Made by a program: the position numbers and the translations under genes. From Bacillota bacterium (GTDB lineage: Bacteria > Bacillota > Negativicutes > Sporomusales > Sporomusaceae), in the NCBI GenBank assembly GCA_017889705.1, contig JAGGAB010000012.1:1-64000 (forward strand): a stretch of DNA of 64,000 nt, given 5' to 3'. The notes beneath the pieces are model-generated. The model saw nothing but the letters and a program-made list of their open reading frames with translations. It was not told where the DNA came from and did not search any database. This document shows, piece after piece, positions 25,838-34,799 of this stretch; positions within the stretch are counted from its first letter, which is position 1, and each line of letters begins with the position of its first letter.

Positions 25838-27406
25838 ATGGCTGACTTGAAAGAACAGTCTCTGCGTCTTTGGCAGAATTTGAGCAATAGACAAAAGTAC
25901 ATGATTTTTGGTGCGGCCGCACTTATATTTATTTCTATTTTGGCCTGGAGCTATTGGTGGGGTAGCCGCCCGGACAATGTACCTTTGTTTACTACTCTTG
26001 AAGCTGAAGATGCAGGTAAGGTTACTGCGAAATTGAAAGAAATGAAAGTGCAATATGAAGTTCAGACTGGCAGTAACGGTACTGTCATTTTAGTTCCATC
26101 CCAGGATGTGCATAAACTTAGGTTGGAATTAGCTAGTCAGGGGTTGCCACGAGGGAACAAAGGATTCGAAATTTTCGAGCAAAACAAGTTCGGAACGACT
26201 GAGTTCCAAAATAAAGTGCAACTTTTACAAGCTGTTCAAGGAGAGTTAACGCGAACCATTGAACAGATGGGAGAAGTGGAAAAGGCCAGAGTTCATATTG
26301 TAATGTCAGAGGACAGTCTTTATAAAAAGACTGAGAAACCAGCCACTGCTTCCATTATGCTTAAACTTAGACCGCAGGCCCAGTTAACGCAACAACAAGT
26401 AAAAGGAATTGTTAACTTGGTTGCCCATAGTGTTCAGGGGTTAAAGCCTGAAAATATTACGGTTGTTGATAATTTAGCTAGAGTCTTGAATGAGCAGATC
26501 AATGATGCACCGCCATTAGCAGGCACTGTTGCGCTTACACAATTTGAAATGACTAAAAAAGTGCAGGAAGATTTGCAGAAAAATGTACAATCACTGCTTG
26601 ATCAAACACTGGGAATGGGAAAAGCTGCTGCCAGGGTCAATGTAGAACTAAATTTTGATCAACGCACGCTCGACCGGCAGACCTTTGAGCCGGTTGTTGA
26701 TGAAAAAGGTATCATTCGCAGTTCGCAAGAAACTAATGAAAACTATCAGGGGACTTCGGCTGCAGCTCCTGGCGGGGTTCCGGGAACGACATCCAATATT
26801 CCTGGTTATGTAACTAATAATAATGCGAATTCCAATTCTAACTATGAGAAACGTGAAGCAATCCGCAATTATGAAATTAATGAAACAAAAGAGAAGGTAA
26901 TAAGTACACCAGGTTCTATCAGAAGATTAACGGTAGCTGTGCTTGTGGACGCCGCAATGCCCAGAGTGCAGCAGGAAAGCCTAAATAAAACCGTGGCTTC
27001 GGCTATCGGACTTAATCCCACAAGAGGAGATACCATTGCTGTTGAACCAATACAATTCAATACGGAATTGGCGGACAAACAGCGAAAAGAAGAGGAAGAA
27101 TTTGTTAAGCAGCAGCAGCAGGCATTTATGCTTAAAGTTGCACTGGCTGTTATCATTATCGTGGCTATTCTGTACTTCTTGTATAGGCGATATGTTCGTC
27201 GGCGTGAGCAAGAGGAAGAAGCATTGCTCCAAGCTATTGCCCTTGAAGAGCAACCTGTTGTAGATGAAGCTGCGGAAGCAGCGCAAGAAGAACTGGACTC
27301 ACAAGAAAAAGAACGGGTTGAGCAGAGGACCATAGTTGAGAAATTTGCTAGATCGCGCCCCGAAGATGTGGCTCAGATTCTGAAAGTTTGGTTAGCAGAA
27401 GAATGA
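25838..27406 (+). CDS. fliF: flagellar MS-ring protein FliF
   Basis: 522 residues. It forms the membrane ring on which the flagellum is built. N-terminal membrane helix about 25-43 (IFGAAALIFISILAWSYWW), ring-building motifs with GLPRGNKGFEIFEQNKFGTT and LTRTIEQMGEVEKARVHIVM, a Gly/Asn-rich loop near 310-330 and a second helix at about 430-450 (VALAVIIIVAILYFLYRRYV). The cytoplasmic tail (VEKFARSRPEDVAQILKVWL) binds FliG, the next gene. Confidence 0.97.
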   Translation: MADLKEQSLRLWQNLSNRQKYMIFGAAALIFISILAWSYWWGSRPDNVPLFTTLEAEDAGKVTAKLKEMKVQYEVQTGSNGTVILVPSQDVHKLRLELASQGLPRGNKGFEIFEQNKFGTTEFQNKVQLLQAVQGELTRTIEQMGEVEKARVHIVMSEDSLYKKTEKPATASIMLKLRPQAQLTQQQVKGIVNLVAHSVQGLKPENITVVDNLARVLNEQINDAPPLAGTVALTQFEMTKKVQEDLQKNVQSLLDQTLGMGKAAARVNVELNFDQRTLDRQTFEPVVDEKGIIRSSQETNENYQGTSAAAPGGVPGTTSNIPGYVTNNNANSNSNYEKREAIRNYEINETKEKVISTPGSIRRLTVAVLVDAAMPRVQQESLNKTVASAIGLNPTRGDTIAVEPIQFNTELADKQRKEEEEFVKQQQQAFMLKVALAVIIIVAILYFLYRRYVRRREQEEEALLQAIALEEQPVVDEAAEAAQEELDSQEKERVEQRTIVEKFARSRPEDVAQILKVWLAEE

Positions 27407-27422
27407 CAGGAGGCACCAGGCT

Positions 27423-28433
27423 ATGTACCAGTCGAATGAAGTGACAGGCAAGCAAAAAGCAGCAATTTTATTGATTGCTTTAGGGCCTGACATCTCCGCA
27501 CAAGTACTAAAACACATGAAAGAAGATGAAATCGAGAAGTTGACGCTGGAAATTGCCAATCAGCGCAAACTGTCTCAAGAGCAAAAAGATAAAGTGCTAA
27601 ATGAATTTCATCAAATGTGCGTAGCAAAAGAATATATTTCCAGTGGCGGTTTGGATTATGCGCGTGAAGTTTTGGAGAAAGCATTAGGGTCTGACAAAGC
27701 GGTATCAATTATCAACCGCTTGACTACCAGTCTGCAAATTCGTCCCTTTGACTTTGCACGCAAAACCGATCCAAGCCAGTTGCTTAACTTTATCCAGAAC
27801 GAGCACCCTCAAACCATTGCATTAATTATGGCGTATCTTCAACCTGAACAATCGGCTGCCATTGTTTCGTCATTGCCGCCGGAACGTCAGGTGGATGTTG
27901 CGCGCAGGATTGCTACTATGGATCGGACTTCACCTGATGTTATCCGCGACGTGGAAAGAATATTGGAACGTAAATTGTCTTCGTTGGTAACGCAAGACTT
28001 TACTGCTGCCGGTGGTGTTGATTCCATTGTTGAGATACTTAACCGGGTTGACCGCACCACAGAAAGAACCATTATTGAAAATATGGAAGTGCAAAACCCT
28101 GAACTGGCAGAAGAAATTAAAAAGCGTATGTTTGTTTTCGAGGATATTGTACTCTTGGACGACAGATCACTCCAGCTTGTGCTTAGAGAAATCGACAACA
28201 AAGACTTGGCGCTGGCACTTAAAGCCACATCAAGCGAAGTGGCCAATAAAGTATACAAGAATATTTCCAAACGGGCAGCAGAAATGCTCAAGGAAGAAAT
28301 CGAGTATATGGGCCCTGTACGCATAAGAGATGTGGAAGAGTCACAACAGAAAATTGTTAATAATATTCGTCGTCTCGAAGAATCAGGCGAAATTGTCGTT
28401 TCGCGTGGTAAAGGAGACGAGATAATTGTCTAA
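27423..28433 (+). CDS. fliG: flagellar motor switch protein FliG
   Basis: 336 residues, ACAGGAGG upstream. Torque-generating rotor protein. N-terminal FliF-binding part (TGKQKAAILLIALGPDISAQ), middle domain with the EHPQTIALIMAYLQP motif for FliM contact, and the C-terminal domain with charged residues that meet MotA (IVLLDDRSLQLVLREIDNKD, LALALK). Its stop overlaps the fliH start by eight bases. Confidence 0.97.
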   Translation: MYQSNEVTGKQKAAILLIALGPDISAQVLKHMKEDEIEKLTLEIANQRKLSQEQKDKVLNEFHQMCVAKEYISSGGLDYAREVLEKALGSDKAVSIINRLTTSLQIRPFDFARKTDPSQLLNFIQNEHPQTIALIMAYLQPEQSAAIVSSLPPERQVDVARRIATMDRTSPDVIRDVERILERKLSSLVTQDFTAAGGVDSIVEILNRVDRTTERTIIENMEVQNPELAEEIKKRMFVFEDIVLLDDRSLQLVLREIDNKDLALALKATSSEVANKVYKNISKRAAEMLKEEIEYMGPVRIRDVEESQQKIVNNIRRLEESGEIVVSRGKGDEIIV

Positions 28434-29208
28434 GATTATAAAGAGTGTGCTATTCCAAAAAAATTCACCGGTTGTCATCAAACATCGGCCGGCACCTGTT
28501 CCTGAACCTGTTGAGATTAAGGAACAGGAAGCTTCGGTCAAAGTGCCGGAAATAGATTTGGAGGCAATCCGCAGTGAAGCCGAGGCCATTCTTGCCAAAG
28601 CCCAGGATGCGGCTGCTCAATGTCTGGCTGAGGGCGAAAGCAAAGCAAATGAATTAAAAGAATTAGCGCAACAGGCTTATGAAGAAACACTTACCAAAGC
28701 CCAAGAAGAAGGCCGCACTCAAGGCTATCAGGAAGGCTATCAGGAAGGCAATCAAACTGCCCTTGAGGATATGCGGACAACCAGTCAGGAGGCGCTTGAA
28801 AAAGCTCAACAGCTTATTAAAACAGCCGAGCAGGAAGTTGCACAAATGTTTATTGCCGCTGAGAAACAAATCGTTGAAATTGCCCTTGCTGTTGCTGGAA
28901 AAATATTAGTGCGCGAAGTAGAAGAAAATCCAACAACCATTTTGCCGATAGTGAAAGAAGCATTAGCCAAAGTCAGTGATCAAAACCAGATTCTCATCCG
29001 GGTAAACCCTGATGATTACGAAATGGTACTTATGGCTAAACGGGATTTACAGCTAATGGTTGGCCGGGATAACGCGATTAATGTAGCTGCAGATCATACT
29101 GTTACTGCAGGCGGTTGTATTATCGAAACTACCCTTGGAACTGTTGATGCAAGATTAGATACAAAATTTGAGTTAGTGCAAAAGGCAATACAGGAAATTA
29201 CGCCATGA
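28426..29208 (+). CDS. fliH: flagellar export stator protein FliH
   Basis: 260 residues from TTG 28426, with AAAGGAG upstream, overlapping fliG. FliH holds the export ATPase FliI at the export gate. A long Glu/Gln/Ala-rich coiled coil (about 40-150) includes the repeated TQGYQEGYQEGNQ stretch with the glycine-spaced helix packing of FliH. The C-terminal globular part (KQIVEIALAVAGKILVREVE, GGCIIETTLGTVDARLDTKF) matches the family. The stop overlaps the fliI start by four bases. Confidence 0.93.
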   Translation: MSKIIKSVLFQKNSPVVIKHRPAPVPEPVEIKEQEASVKVPEIDLEAIRSEAEAILAKAQDAAAQCLAEGESKANELKELAQQAYEETLTKAQEEGRTQGYQEGYQEGNQTALEDMRTTSQEALEKAQQLIKTAEQEVAQMFIAAEKQIVEIALAVAGKILVREVEENPTTILPIVKEALAKVSDQNQILIRVNPDDYEMVLMAKRDLQLMVGRDNAINVAADHTVTAGGCIIETTLGTVDARLDTKFELVQKAIQEITP

Positions 29209-30521
29209 GGAAAATATTTGATTCTGCTCCCTACTTATCAACAATAGCTAATGTTGACAGCATTAAATTGAATGGTAAAATTACGCAAATAATTGGTCTG
29301 GTAATGGAGTCGCAAGGTCCTAACGTAAATTTAGGAGATTTGTGTTATGTATATCCCCGCAAACAGGGAGAGCCTATTCCGGCCGAAGTTGTGGGTTTTA
29401 GGGAAAATCGTATTTTACTGATGCCTGTTGGTGAACTGCAGGGTATTGGTCCTGGTTGTGAAGTAGTGTCAGCCCACAGGATATTAAAAGTGGGTGTCGG
29501 ACGTCATTTGCTGGGGCGTATCTTAGATGGCCTTGGTAACCCGATTGATGACAAAGGACCGCTACTCTGTAATGGTGAGTATCCACTTACGGCTACGCCG
29601 CCTCCGCCGCTAACCCGGCGTCGTATTGAGGAAAAACTGGGGGTTGGTGTACGAGCTGTTGACAGCTTGCTAACCTTGGGGCGTGGACAACGGGTAGGCA
29701 TTATGGCCGGTAGCGGTGTTGGCAAAAGTACCTTATTAGGAATGATTGCCCGCAACACCGAAGCTGATATCAGCGTTATTGCTCTTATCGGTGAACGAGG
29801 CCGGGAAGTTCGGGAGTTTATTGAACGCGATTTAGGCGAAGAAGGTCTTAAAAGGTCTGTGGTTATTGTGGCTACTTCTGACCAGCCAGCCCTTGTGAGA
29901 ATTAAAGGGGCAATGACTGCTACGGCTATTGCTGAATATTTCCGCGATCAGGGTATGGATGTTATGCTAATGATGGATTCAGTAACGCGGTTTGCGATGG
30001 CGCAGCGTGAAGTCGGTCTGACTGTTGGTGAACCACCAGCCACACGTGGTTACACTCCTTCTGTATTTTCAATGTTGCCCAAATTATTGGAGCGCTCAGG
30101 CACCGGGGATCGCGGCTCAATTACTGGCATCTATACGGTATTGGTTGACGGCGATGACATGAATGAACCGATTGCTGATGCTGTACGCAGTATTCTTGAC
30201 GGTCATATTGTATTATCGCGGGGCTTGGCGGCGTTAAACCATTATCCGGCTATTGATGTGTTAAACAGCGTCAGCCGGGTAATGATGGAAATCGCTGATC
30301 CTGAACATTTAGCATGCGCACAGCAACTGCGTGCACTCTTAGCAACTTACCGGGAAGCCGAGGATTTAATTAATATCGGCGCCTATGCACACGGCAGCAA
30401 TCCCAATATTGATCGTGCCATAGCTGTGATTGATCAAATAAAAAGTTTTCTGCAGCAGGGTGTTGATGAAAATACGCCACTGGCAGAGACTATTGAACGC
30501 TTAAGAACGCTTGTTGCCTAA
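29205..30521 (+). CDS. fliI: flagellum-specific export ATPase FliI
   Basis: 438 residues. ATPase of the flagellar type III export apparatus, related to F1 beta. Walker A is GIMAGSGVGKSTLLGM; the family signature APPATRGYTPSVF-type loop reads GEPPATRGYTPSVFSMLPKL; DGHIVLSRGLAALNHYPAID follows. The length is normal. The ATG overlaps the fliH stop. Confidence 0.97.
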   Translation: MRKIFDSAPYLSTIANVDSIKLNGKITQIIGLVMESQGPNVNLGDLCYVYPRKQGEPIPAEVVGFRENRILLMPVGELQGIGPGCEVVSAHRILKVGVGRHLLGRILDGLGNPIDDKGPLLCNGEYPLTATPPPPLTRRRIEEKLGVGVRAVDSLLTLGRGQRVGIMAGSGVGKSTLLGMIARNTEADISVIALIGERGREVREFIERDLGEEGLKRSVVIVATSDQPALVRIKGAMTATAIAEYFRDQGMDVMLMMDSVTRFAMAQREVGLTVGEPPATRGYTPSVFSMLPKLLERSGTGDRGSITGIYTVLVDGDDMNEPIADAVRSILDGHIVLSRGLAALNHYPAIDVLNSVSRVMMEIADPEHLACAQQLRALLATYREAEDLINIGAYAHGSNPNIDRAIAVIDQIKSFLQQGVDENTPLAETIERLRTLVA

Positions 30522-30543
30522 AGGCTGATGAGGATGATAGACC

Positions 30544-30996
30544 ATGAAGAAGTTCCGATTTCGCCTTGAAACTTTGCTTAAGTATCGCAAGATGGAGGAA
30601 GAACAGGCGCAGATTAAAATGGCTGAAGCCAATACCCGGTTATACAAGGAACAAGAATTGTTAAGCCAGTTTCAGAACCAATTAGTGCTTAGTCTGGATT
30701 TGCTTAGCCAAGAACAGTCTGGTTCACCCACAATAGAAACTCTTAAGACTTTTAATTATTATATCGATAAAATTAAGAGTGATATTGTCAGTCAACGCGA
30801 GCAAATCGCCAAGGCTGAGGTTTATCGTCAAGAATGTCTTACCGCGTTAGAGGCTGCGATTAAACAGCGAAAACTTGTAGATAATCTGCGAGAAAAACGT
30901 TTGGAGCAGTATAATGCGGAAGTGTTGCTGGAAGAACAAAAACGACTTGACGAGCTTGGAACGCAGGCTTTTATGCGTAACAAGGAGAGTGAGTAA
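30544..30996 (+). CDS. fliJ: flagellar export chaperone FliJ
   Basis: 150 residues forming one long antiparallel coiled coil (FRFRLETLLKYRKMEEEQAQ, then Lys/Glu/Gln-rich heptads to the end). FliJ sits in the FliI hexamer like the F1 gamma subunit. Assignment rests on the N-terminal FRFRLETLLKYR motif, the coiled coil and its place after fliI, as sequence conservation in the family is low. Confidence 0.92.
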   Translation: MKKFRFRLETLLKYRKMEEEQAQIKMAEANTRLYKEQELLSQFQNQLVLSLDLLSQEQSGSPTIETLKTFNYYIDKIKSDIVSQREQIAKAEVYRQECLTALEAAIKQRKLVDNLREKRLEQYNAEVLLEEQKRLDELGTQAFMRNKESE

Positions 30997-30998
30997 GT

Positions 30999-31553
30999 AT
31001 GCTAACTGCTGTTGACCAAGTATTTCAACGGATTGCCGAAATAGAACGGCGGTTTGTACCTAAAGTTCCGGCAAATCAAGCCGGCGGTGAGTTCGCAACA
31101 GCACTTACCGGGGTAGCCAGCCAACAACAGGCAGCTGCCAGTGTGCAGAAAAAGAATAACGGTGTCAATAATGCCAGCAGCAGTGACATTGCGAAAATGG
31201 TGCAGGTTGCTGCCAACAAATATGGAGTTGACCCCAAACTGGCTATGGCTGTTGCGGAAGCCGAGTCCGGATTGTCGCAAGATGCTCTGTCACCTGTCGG
31301 TGCTGTTGGAGTAATGCAGCTCATGCCGGAGACCGCCAGTTCACTAGGCGTGCATAATATCAATGATCCTCGTGAAAATGTTGATGGTGGTGTACGCTAC
31401 CTGAAACAAATGCTGAATACATTTGACGGTGATGTTGCTAAAGCTGTGGCTGCTTATAATGCAGGGCCGCAAGCTGTAAAGAACTATAATGGTGTGCCAC
31501 CTTACAGTGAAACACGTAACTATGTAGCCAAAGTGTTAGATCTGGCTAAGTAG
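30999..31553 (+). CDS. SLT-type lytic transglycosylase in the flagellar locus
   Basis: 184 residues, starting two bases after fliJ. Residues about 65-180 are a soluble lytic transglycosylase domain: MVQVAANKYGVDPKLAMAVA, EAESGLSQDALSPVGAVGVM (catalytic Glu in the AEAES motif), QLMPETASSLGV, AVAAYNAGPQAVKNYNGVPP. The 60-residue N-terminus is Ala/Gln-rich and probably disordered, with no Sec signal. It likely cuts peptidoglycan for the rod, doing the job of the FlgJ muramidase domain, and may be exported by the flagellar apparatus. That route is inferred from context. B. subtilis has no such gene here. Confidence 0.88.
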   Translation: MLTAVDQVFQRIAEIERRFVPKVPANQAGGEFATALTGVASQQQAAASVQKKNNGVNNASSSDIAKMVQVAANKYGVDPKLAMAVAEAESGLSQDALSPVGAVGVMQLMPETASSLGVHNINDPRENVDGGVRYLKQMLNTFDGDVAKAVAAYNAGPQAVKNYNGVPPYSETRNYVAKVLDLAK

Positions 31554-31571
31554 AGGAGTCTTTAATAAATT

Positions 31572-32267
31572 ATGGCTGAAAAACCTAAAACTACTGCTGA
31601 CAAATCAAAACAATCACCCGCAGTGGATGCCAAGGTAACCACAGAACCTGAGGCACCTAAATCAAAATTCAGTACGATTTTCAAAGTGCTGTCCATCTTT
31701 TTGGCTTTATGTATTTTGATAGCGATAGGTTTTGCTGCCGGTGTTTATTTAAAACTCATTGATGTGGAAAAAATAGCCCGGGATGCAAATCTGGCGCAAT
31801 ACCCGGTCGTTGCTCGGTTTTTGCCAAAGACAAACTTTGAACCGGTAGAACTGGAAGAAGAGACTACACCAGCACAACCGGTAAAACCAACAGATCCCAA
31901 GCAAACCCAGCCGCCAACAACCTCGCTTTTGCCGAATTCTCAGTTGGCAGGTCCTAATGTTATTACCAAAGAAGAGCTGGAACAACAGGCGAAAATTAAA
32001 CAAAAAGAAGAAGCTAAACGCATTTCCAAATTGGCCAGGCTGTATGGAGGCATGAAACCAGACGCGGCGGTAGCGATTATGAAAGATTTGGATGATCCCA
32101 CTGTTATCGCTATCTTTGGAAAAATGGAAGAAGAACAGGTTTCCAAATTATTGGCTTTATTTGATTCAACGCGTGCTGCCCGCATAACCCAGGATATGCT
32201 TAGAGGAGGTCAGCCACAAGTGCAGGTTCCTCAGATTCCACAACTTCCTCAGACTTCCCGGTTATAG
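31572..32267 (+). CDS. MotE/YlxF-family flagellar protein
   Basis: 231 residues. A Lys/Pro-rich cytoplasmic start, one membrane helix (about 38-60, VLSIFLALCILIAIGFAAGV), a Pro/Thr-rich linker (about 95-125), a coiled coil (EELEQQAKIKQKEEAKRISK) and a MgtE-N-like domain (LARLYGGMKPDAAVAIMKDL, DDPTVIAIFGKMEEEQVSKL). This is the MotE architecture, a periplasmic/extracytoplasmic chaperone-like partner of the stator in other bacteria; B. subtilis YlxF occupies the same place between fliJ and fliK. The C-terminus is a short Gln/Pro repeat. Confidence 0.85.
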   Translation: MAEKPKTTADKSKQSPAVDAKVTTEPEAPKSKFSTIFKVLSIFLALCILIAIGFAAGVYLKLIDVEKIARDANLAQYPVVARFLPKTNFEPVELEEETTPAQPVKPTDPKQTQPPTTSLLPNSQLAGPNVITKEELEQQAKIKQKEEAKRISKLARLYGGMKPDAAVAIMKDLDDPTVIAIFGKMEEEQVSKLLALFDSTRAARITQDMLRGGQPQVQVPQIPQLPQTSRL

Positions 32268-32312
32268 CGTGATATAGCAAAATAAACCAACTCATTGAAA
32301 GGAGGTGAAATG

Positions 32313-33866
32313 ATGAATATAGCACTTAATTTATTACCAACCAACTCGACAACCGCACAGGTGTCATCAGCCAAAAACGCTAGCAGTGTTGGCAAAAAGA
32401 CCAGTTTTAGCGATACCCTGAACAAAGCTGTTGCCAAAGCTGATGAAGCAACTTTTAGTGAGCAGGAGCAAAGTTCTGTTGAAGATGCAGCAAATTTGCC
32501 GGTAAATAATCAGCCAGGCAAAAAAGGAACTGCTCCCAATCAAAATCAAGCTTCAACCGACCAGGAGCCTTTAACTGACGCGGCAGCGGTGCCTGAAGAA
32601 AGTGCTCAGGATGCATTAACAAGTATTACGACTGCTTTGGCGGTTAATCAAATTCCGCTTACTGCACCTAGTGCGGCTGTTCAAAATGAACAACTGACTG
32701 CGGCAGCAGAGCAAACTGTTACTGCAATAACTGCTGTACCTAATGTGTCGGCGTTAGCTTCTAGTGTACTAGCCACAACAATTTCCTTAGAGGAAAACGG
32801 GACTGGCAGCAATAGCAAAAGTAATCAGAATCCAACTACATTAACAAATCTGGTACAGGCAGGGCAAGCCGCTCCTGAAATGCTGGACAAACTGGCTGGT
32901 AGTATTACCGAAGTGGTAACAGGCAGTAATACCGAGCAAGTAAGCCCGACGCAAATGGCTGCCAATAGTCAAAGTCAGGCCCAAAATGCTGAGGCTTTAA
33001 ATCAAAATACAACCTTTTTGTCGCAATTAACAGCAAGTATGCAGGAGCAAACCGCAAATACAGCTGTAGCTCAAAACAGTAATGGCACAAATGTAATGCA
33101 AGCGGTTGCCGGTCAAAACCAAGCGTTAAACGCAGAAACTGCAAATTCTAAGCCTGTAGTGCAGGAACAGCAACTTACTTTGCAAAATGCCATACCGGCA
33201 GTTGAACCAAATCAGCAGCAAGAGTCTTTAAATGCCAATCTTAACAACGAAGGCCAAGAAGAAGGCACAGCCGATGCCACTACATTAAAAGCTGCTCAAG
33301 ACATACCTAACAAGGGGGTTGAGCTAACAAACTCTTCGATGTTTGCCCAGAATTTAGAGGCTACGCTGGTAGCGTCTAATGGGGTAACTTCGTCGGCGAA
33401 AACTGCTGAAGCCCCAACACAAGCAACTACTGATGCCTATCACGTTGTTGACCAAATTGTTGAGCAGACAAAAATTATAACCAAGCAGCAGAATACCGAG
33501 ATGATTATGAAACTTAAACCTGAACATCTTGGGGAACTTACGCTCAAAGTTGTTGTCGAAAATGGTGCGGTTAATGCTAGTTTCCATTCCAATAATCCCG
33601 AAGTGCGCAGTTTGATTGAGGCATCTTTGCCACAACTCAAGCAAGAATTGGCTAGCACAGGGTTAAAGGTGGACAATGTCAGCGTATATGCCGGACTAGG
33701 TCAGTTCCAACCTAATCAAGAGCAAGACAGAAGTTCTCAGCAGCAATTAGCGAAGTTTACCAACAAAAAATCTGCTGATGATTTCATTGAAGCTGTGGAA
33801 GGTGAACTCGCAGGCGCAACTCTTTCGGGAAATGGCTCGCAATCAGGTGTAGATTACCGTATTTAG
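32313..33866 (+). CDS. fliK: flagellar hook-length control protein FliK
   Basis: 517 residues from ATG 32313, six bases after AAGGAGGTG (ATG 32310 also possible). The first about 380 residues are Ala/Gln/Asn/Thr-rich, low complexity and probably extended, the molecular ruler part. The C-terminal domain (about 390-460) has the Flg_hook signature MIMKLKPEHLGELTLKVVVE, NNPEVRSLIEASLPQLKQEL that flips FlhB specificity. The length is at the long end for the family, which fits the large FlgE downstream. Confidence 0.93.
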   Translation: MNIALNLLPTNSTTAQVSSAKNASSVGKKTSFSDTLNKAVAKADEATFSEQEQSSVEDAANLPVNNQPGKKGTAPNQNQASTDQEPLTDAAAVPEESAQDALTSITTALAVNQIPLTAPSAAVQNEQLTAAAEQTVTAITAVPNVSALASSVLATTISLEENGTGSNSKSNQNPTTLTNLVQAGQAAPEMLDKLAGSITEVVTGSNTEQVSPTQMAANSQSQAQNAEALNQNTTFLSQLTASMQEQTANTAVAQNSNGTNVMQAVAGQNQALNAETANSKPVVQEQQLTLQNAIPAVEPNQQQESLNANLNNEGQEEGTADATTLKAAQDIPNKGVELTNSSMFAQNLEATLVASNGVTSSAKTAEAPTQATTDAYHVVDQIVEQTKIITKQQNTEMIMKLKPEHLGELTLKVVVENGAVNASFHSNNPEVRSLIEASLPQLKQELASTGLKVDNVSVYAGLGQFQPNQEQDRSSQQQLAKFTNKKSADDFIEAVEGELAGATLSGNGSQSGVDYRI

Positions 33867-33883
33867 AATAAGGAGGTGTAAAC

Positions 33884-34306
33884 ATGGCTAATTCCGTTAC
33901 TAGTACCACGCAAACTTCGTCTACCACCGACAGCACAGCTACAACCAGAACTGCAACCAGCGAACTGGGTAAAGACGAGTTTTTAAAATTGCTGATTACC
34001 CAATTGCAGTACCAAGATCCGATGGATCCTATGGAAGATAAGGATTTTATTGCCCAAATGGCTCAGTTTACAAGTTTGGAACAAATGCAGAATATGAACT
34101 CTTCGATGCAAATGACGCAAGCAAGCAGTCTGATTGGTATGAAAGTTACCTGGACGGACAGCGCTTCCGCCAAAGAAGTGTCCGGAGTTGTTGAAAGCGT
34201 ACGGTTGGTTAACAATGAGCCTAAACTGGTTATTGGCAATAATTCTATTAATCTGAGTGAAGTAACTGCAGTAGAACTTCCCACGGTGGTAACCACCAAT
34301 GGCTGA
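33884..34306 (+). CDS. flgD: flagellar hook-capping scaffold FlgD
   Basis: 140 residues, AAGGAGGTG upstream. The conserved FlgD N-terminal segment is complete: [41 protein letters not shown] short C-terminal domain follows ([20 protein letters not shown]). It lacks the FlgD Tudor/FnIII extension of enterics and is the short Firmicute form. Its stop overlaps the next start. Confidence 0.95.
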   Translation: MANSVTSTTQTSSTTDSTATTRTATSELGKDEFLKLLITQLQYQDPMDPMEDKDFIAQMAQFTSLEQMQNMNSSMQMTQASSLIGMKVTWTDSASAKEVSGVVESVRLVNNEPKLVIGNNSINLSEVTAVELPTVVTTNG

Positions 34307-34700
34307 TAATCGTATTTATAATACGTACCAACCGATAGGGCCGATTCTATCACCGACACAATCAACTACTGCAACCAAAACAGATTCTGGCGCTAAAACA
34401 GCCAACGGATCGAGTTTTACTCAACTGTTGCAACAGGAGATTTCCGGTGTTAAATTTTCCCAACATGCCTTGCAACGCTTAAATAGCCGAAAAATTCAGC
34501 TTGACAGTACTCAACTGGATAAGCTGGGGCAGGCGGTCGAAAAAGCTGCAGAAAAAGGAGCAAAAGAGTCGCTTATCTTGATGAACGACAGCTTAGCCTT
34601 TGTTGTCAGTGTAAAAAATAAGACCGTTATAACCGCTATGGATGGTGCTGCGATTAAAGATAGTGTATTCACCAATATTGACAGTGCTGTGATTATTTAG
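34299..34700 (+). CDS. conserved flagellar-operon protein (TIGR02530 type)
   Basis: 133 residues; ATG within the flgD 3' end, with GGTGGT upstream. The core [60 protein letters not shown] matches the flagellar operon protein placed between flgD and flgE in many Firmicutes. Its role is not established. The N-terminal 45 residues are Thr/Ser-rich and disordered, like those of other exported hook-assembly proteins. Confidence 0.85.
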   Translation: MADNRIYNTYQPIGPILSPTQSTTATKTDSGAKTANGSSFTQLLQQEISGVKFSQHALQRLNSRKIQLDSTQLDKLGQAVEKAAEKGAKESLILMNDSLAFVVSVKNKTVITAMDGAAIKDSVFTNIDSAVII

Positions 34701-34799
34701 GGCTGGACCTCTTAAGGAAGCCCTCAGGGCTGCTGAATGACAGAAGCAGTCAAAAATTAGAGAAATATAGAAAAAGATAAGCAGGAGGTCGCTTTTACT

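Noticed and set aside
26869..27333. Long minus-strand frame with Ser/Cys-rich product
   Set aside because: It is antisense to fliF, lacks a ribosome site and its composition is that of a shadow of Glu/Gln codons.
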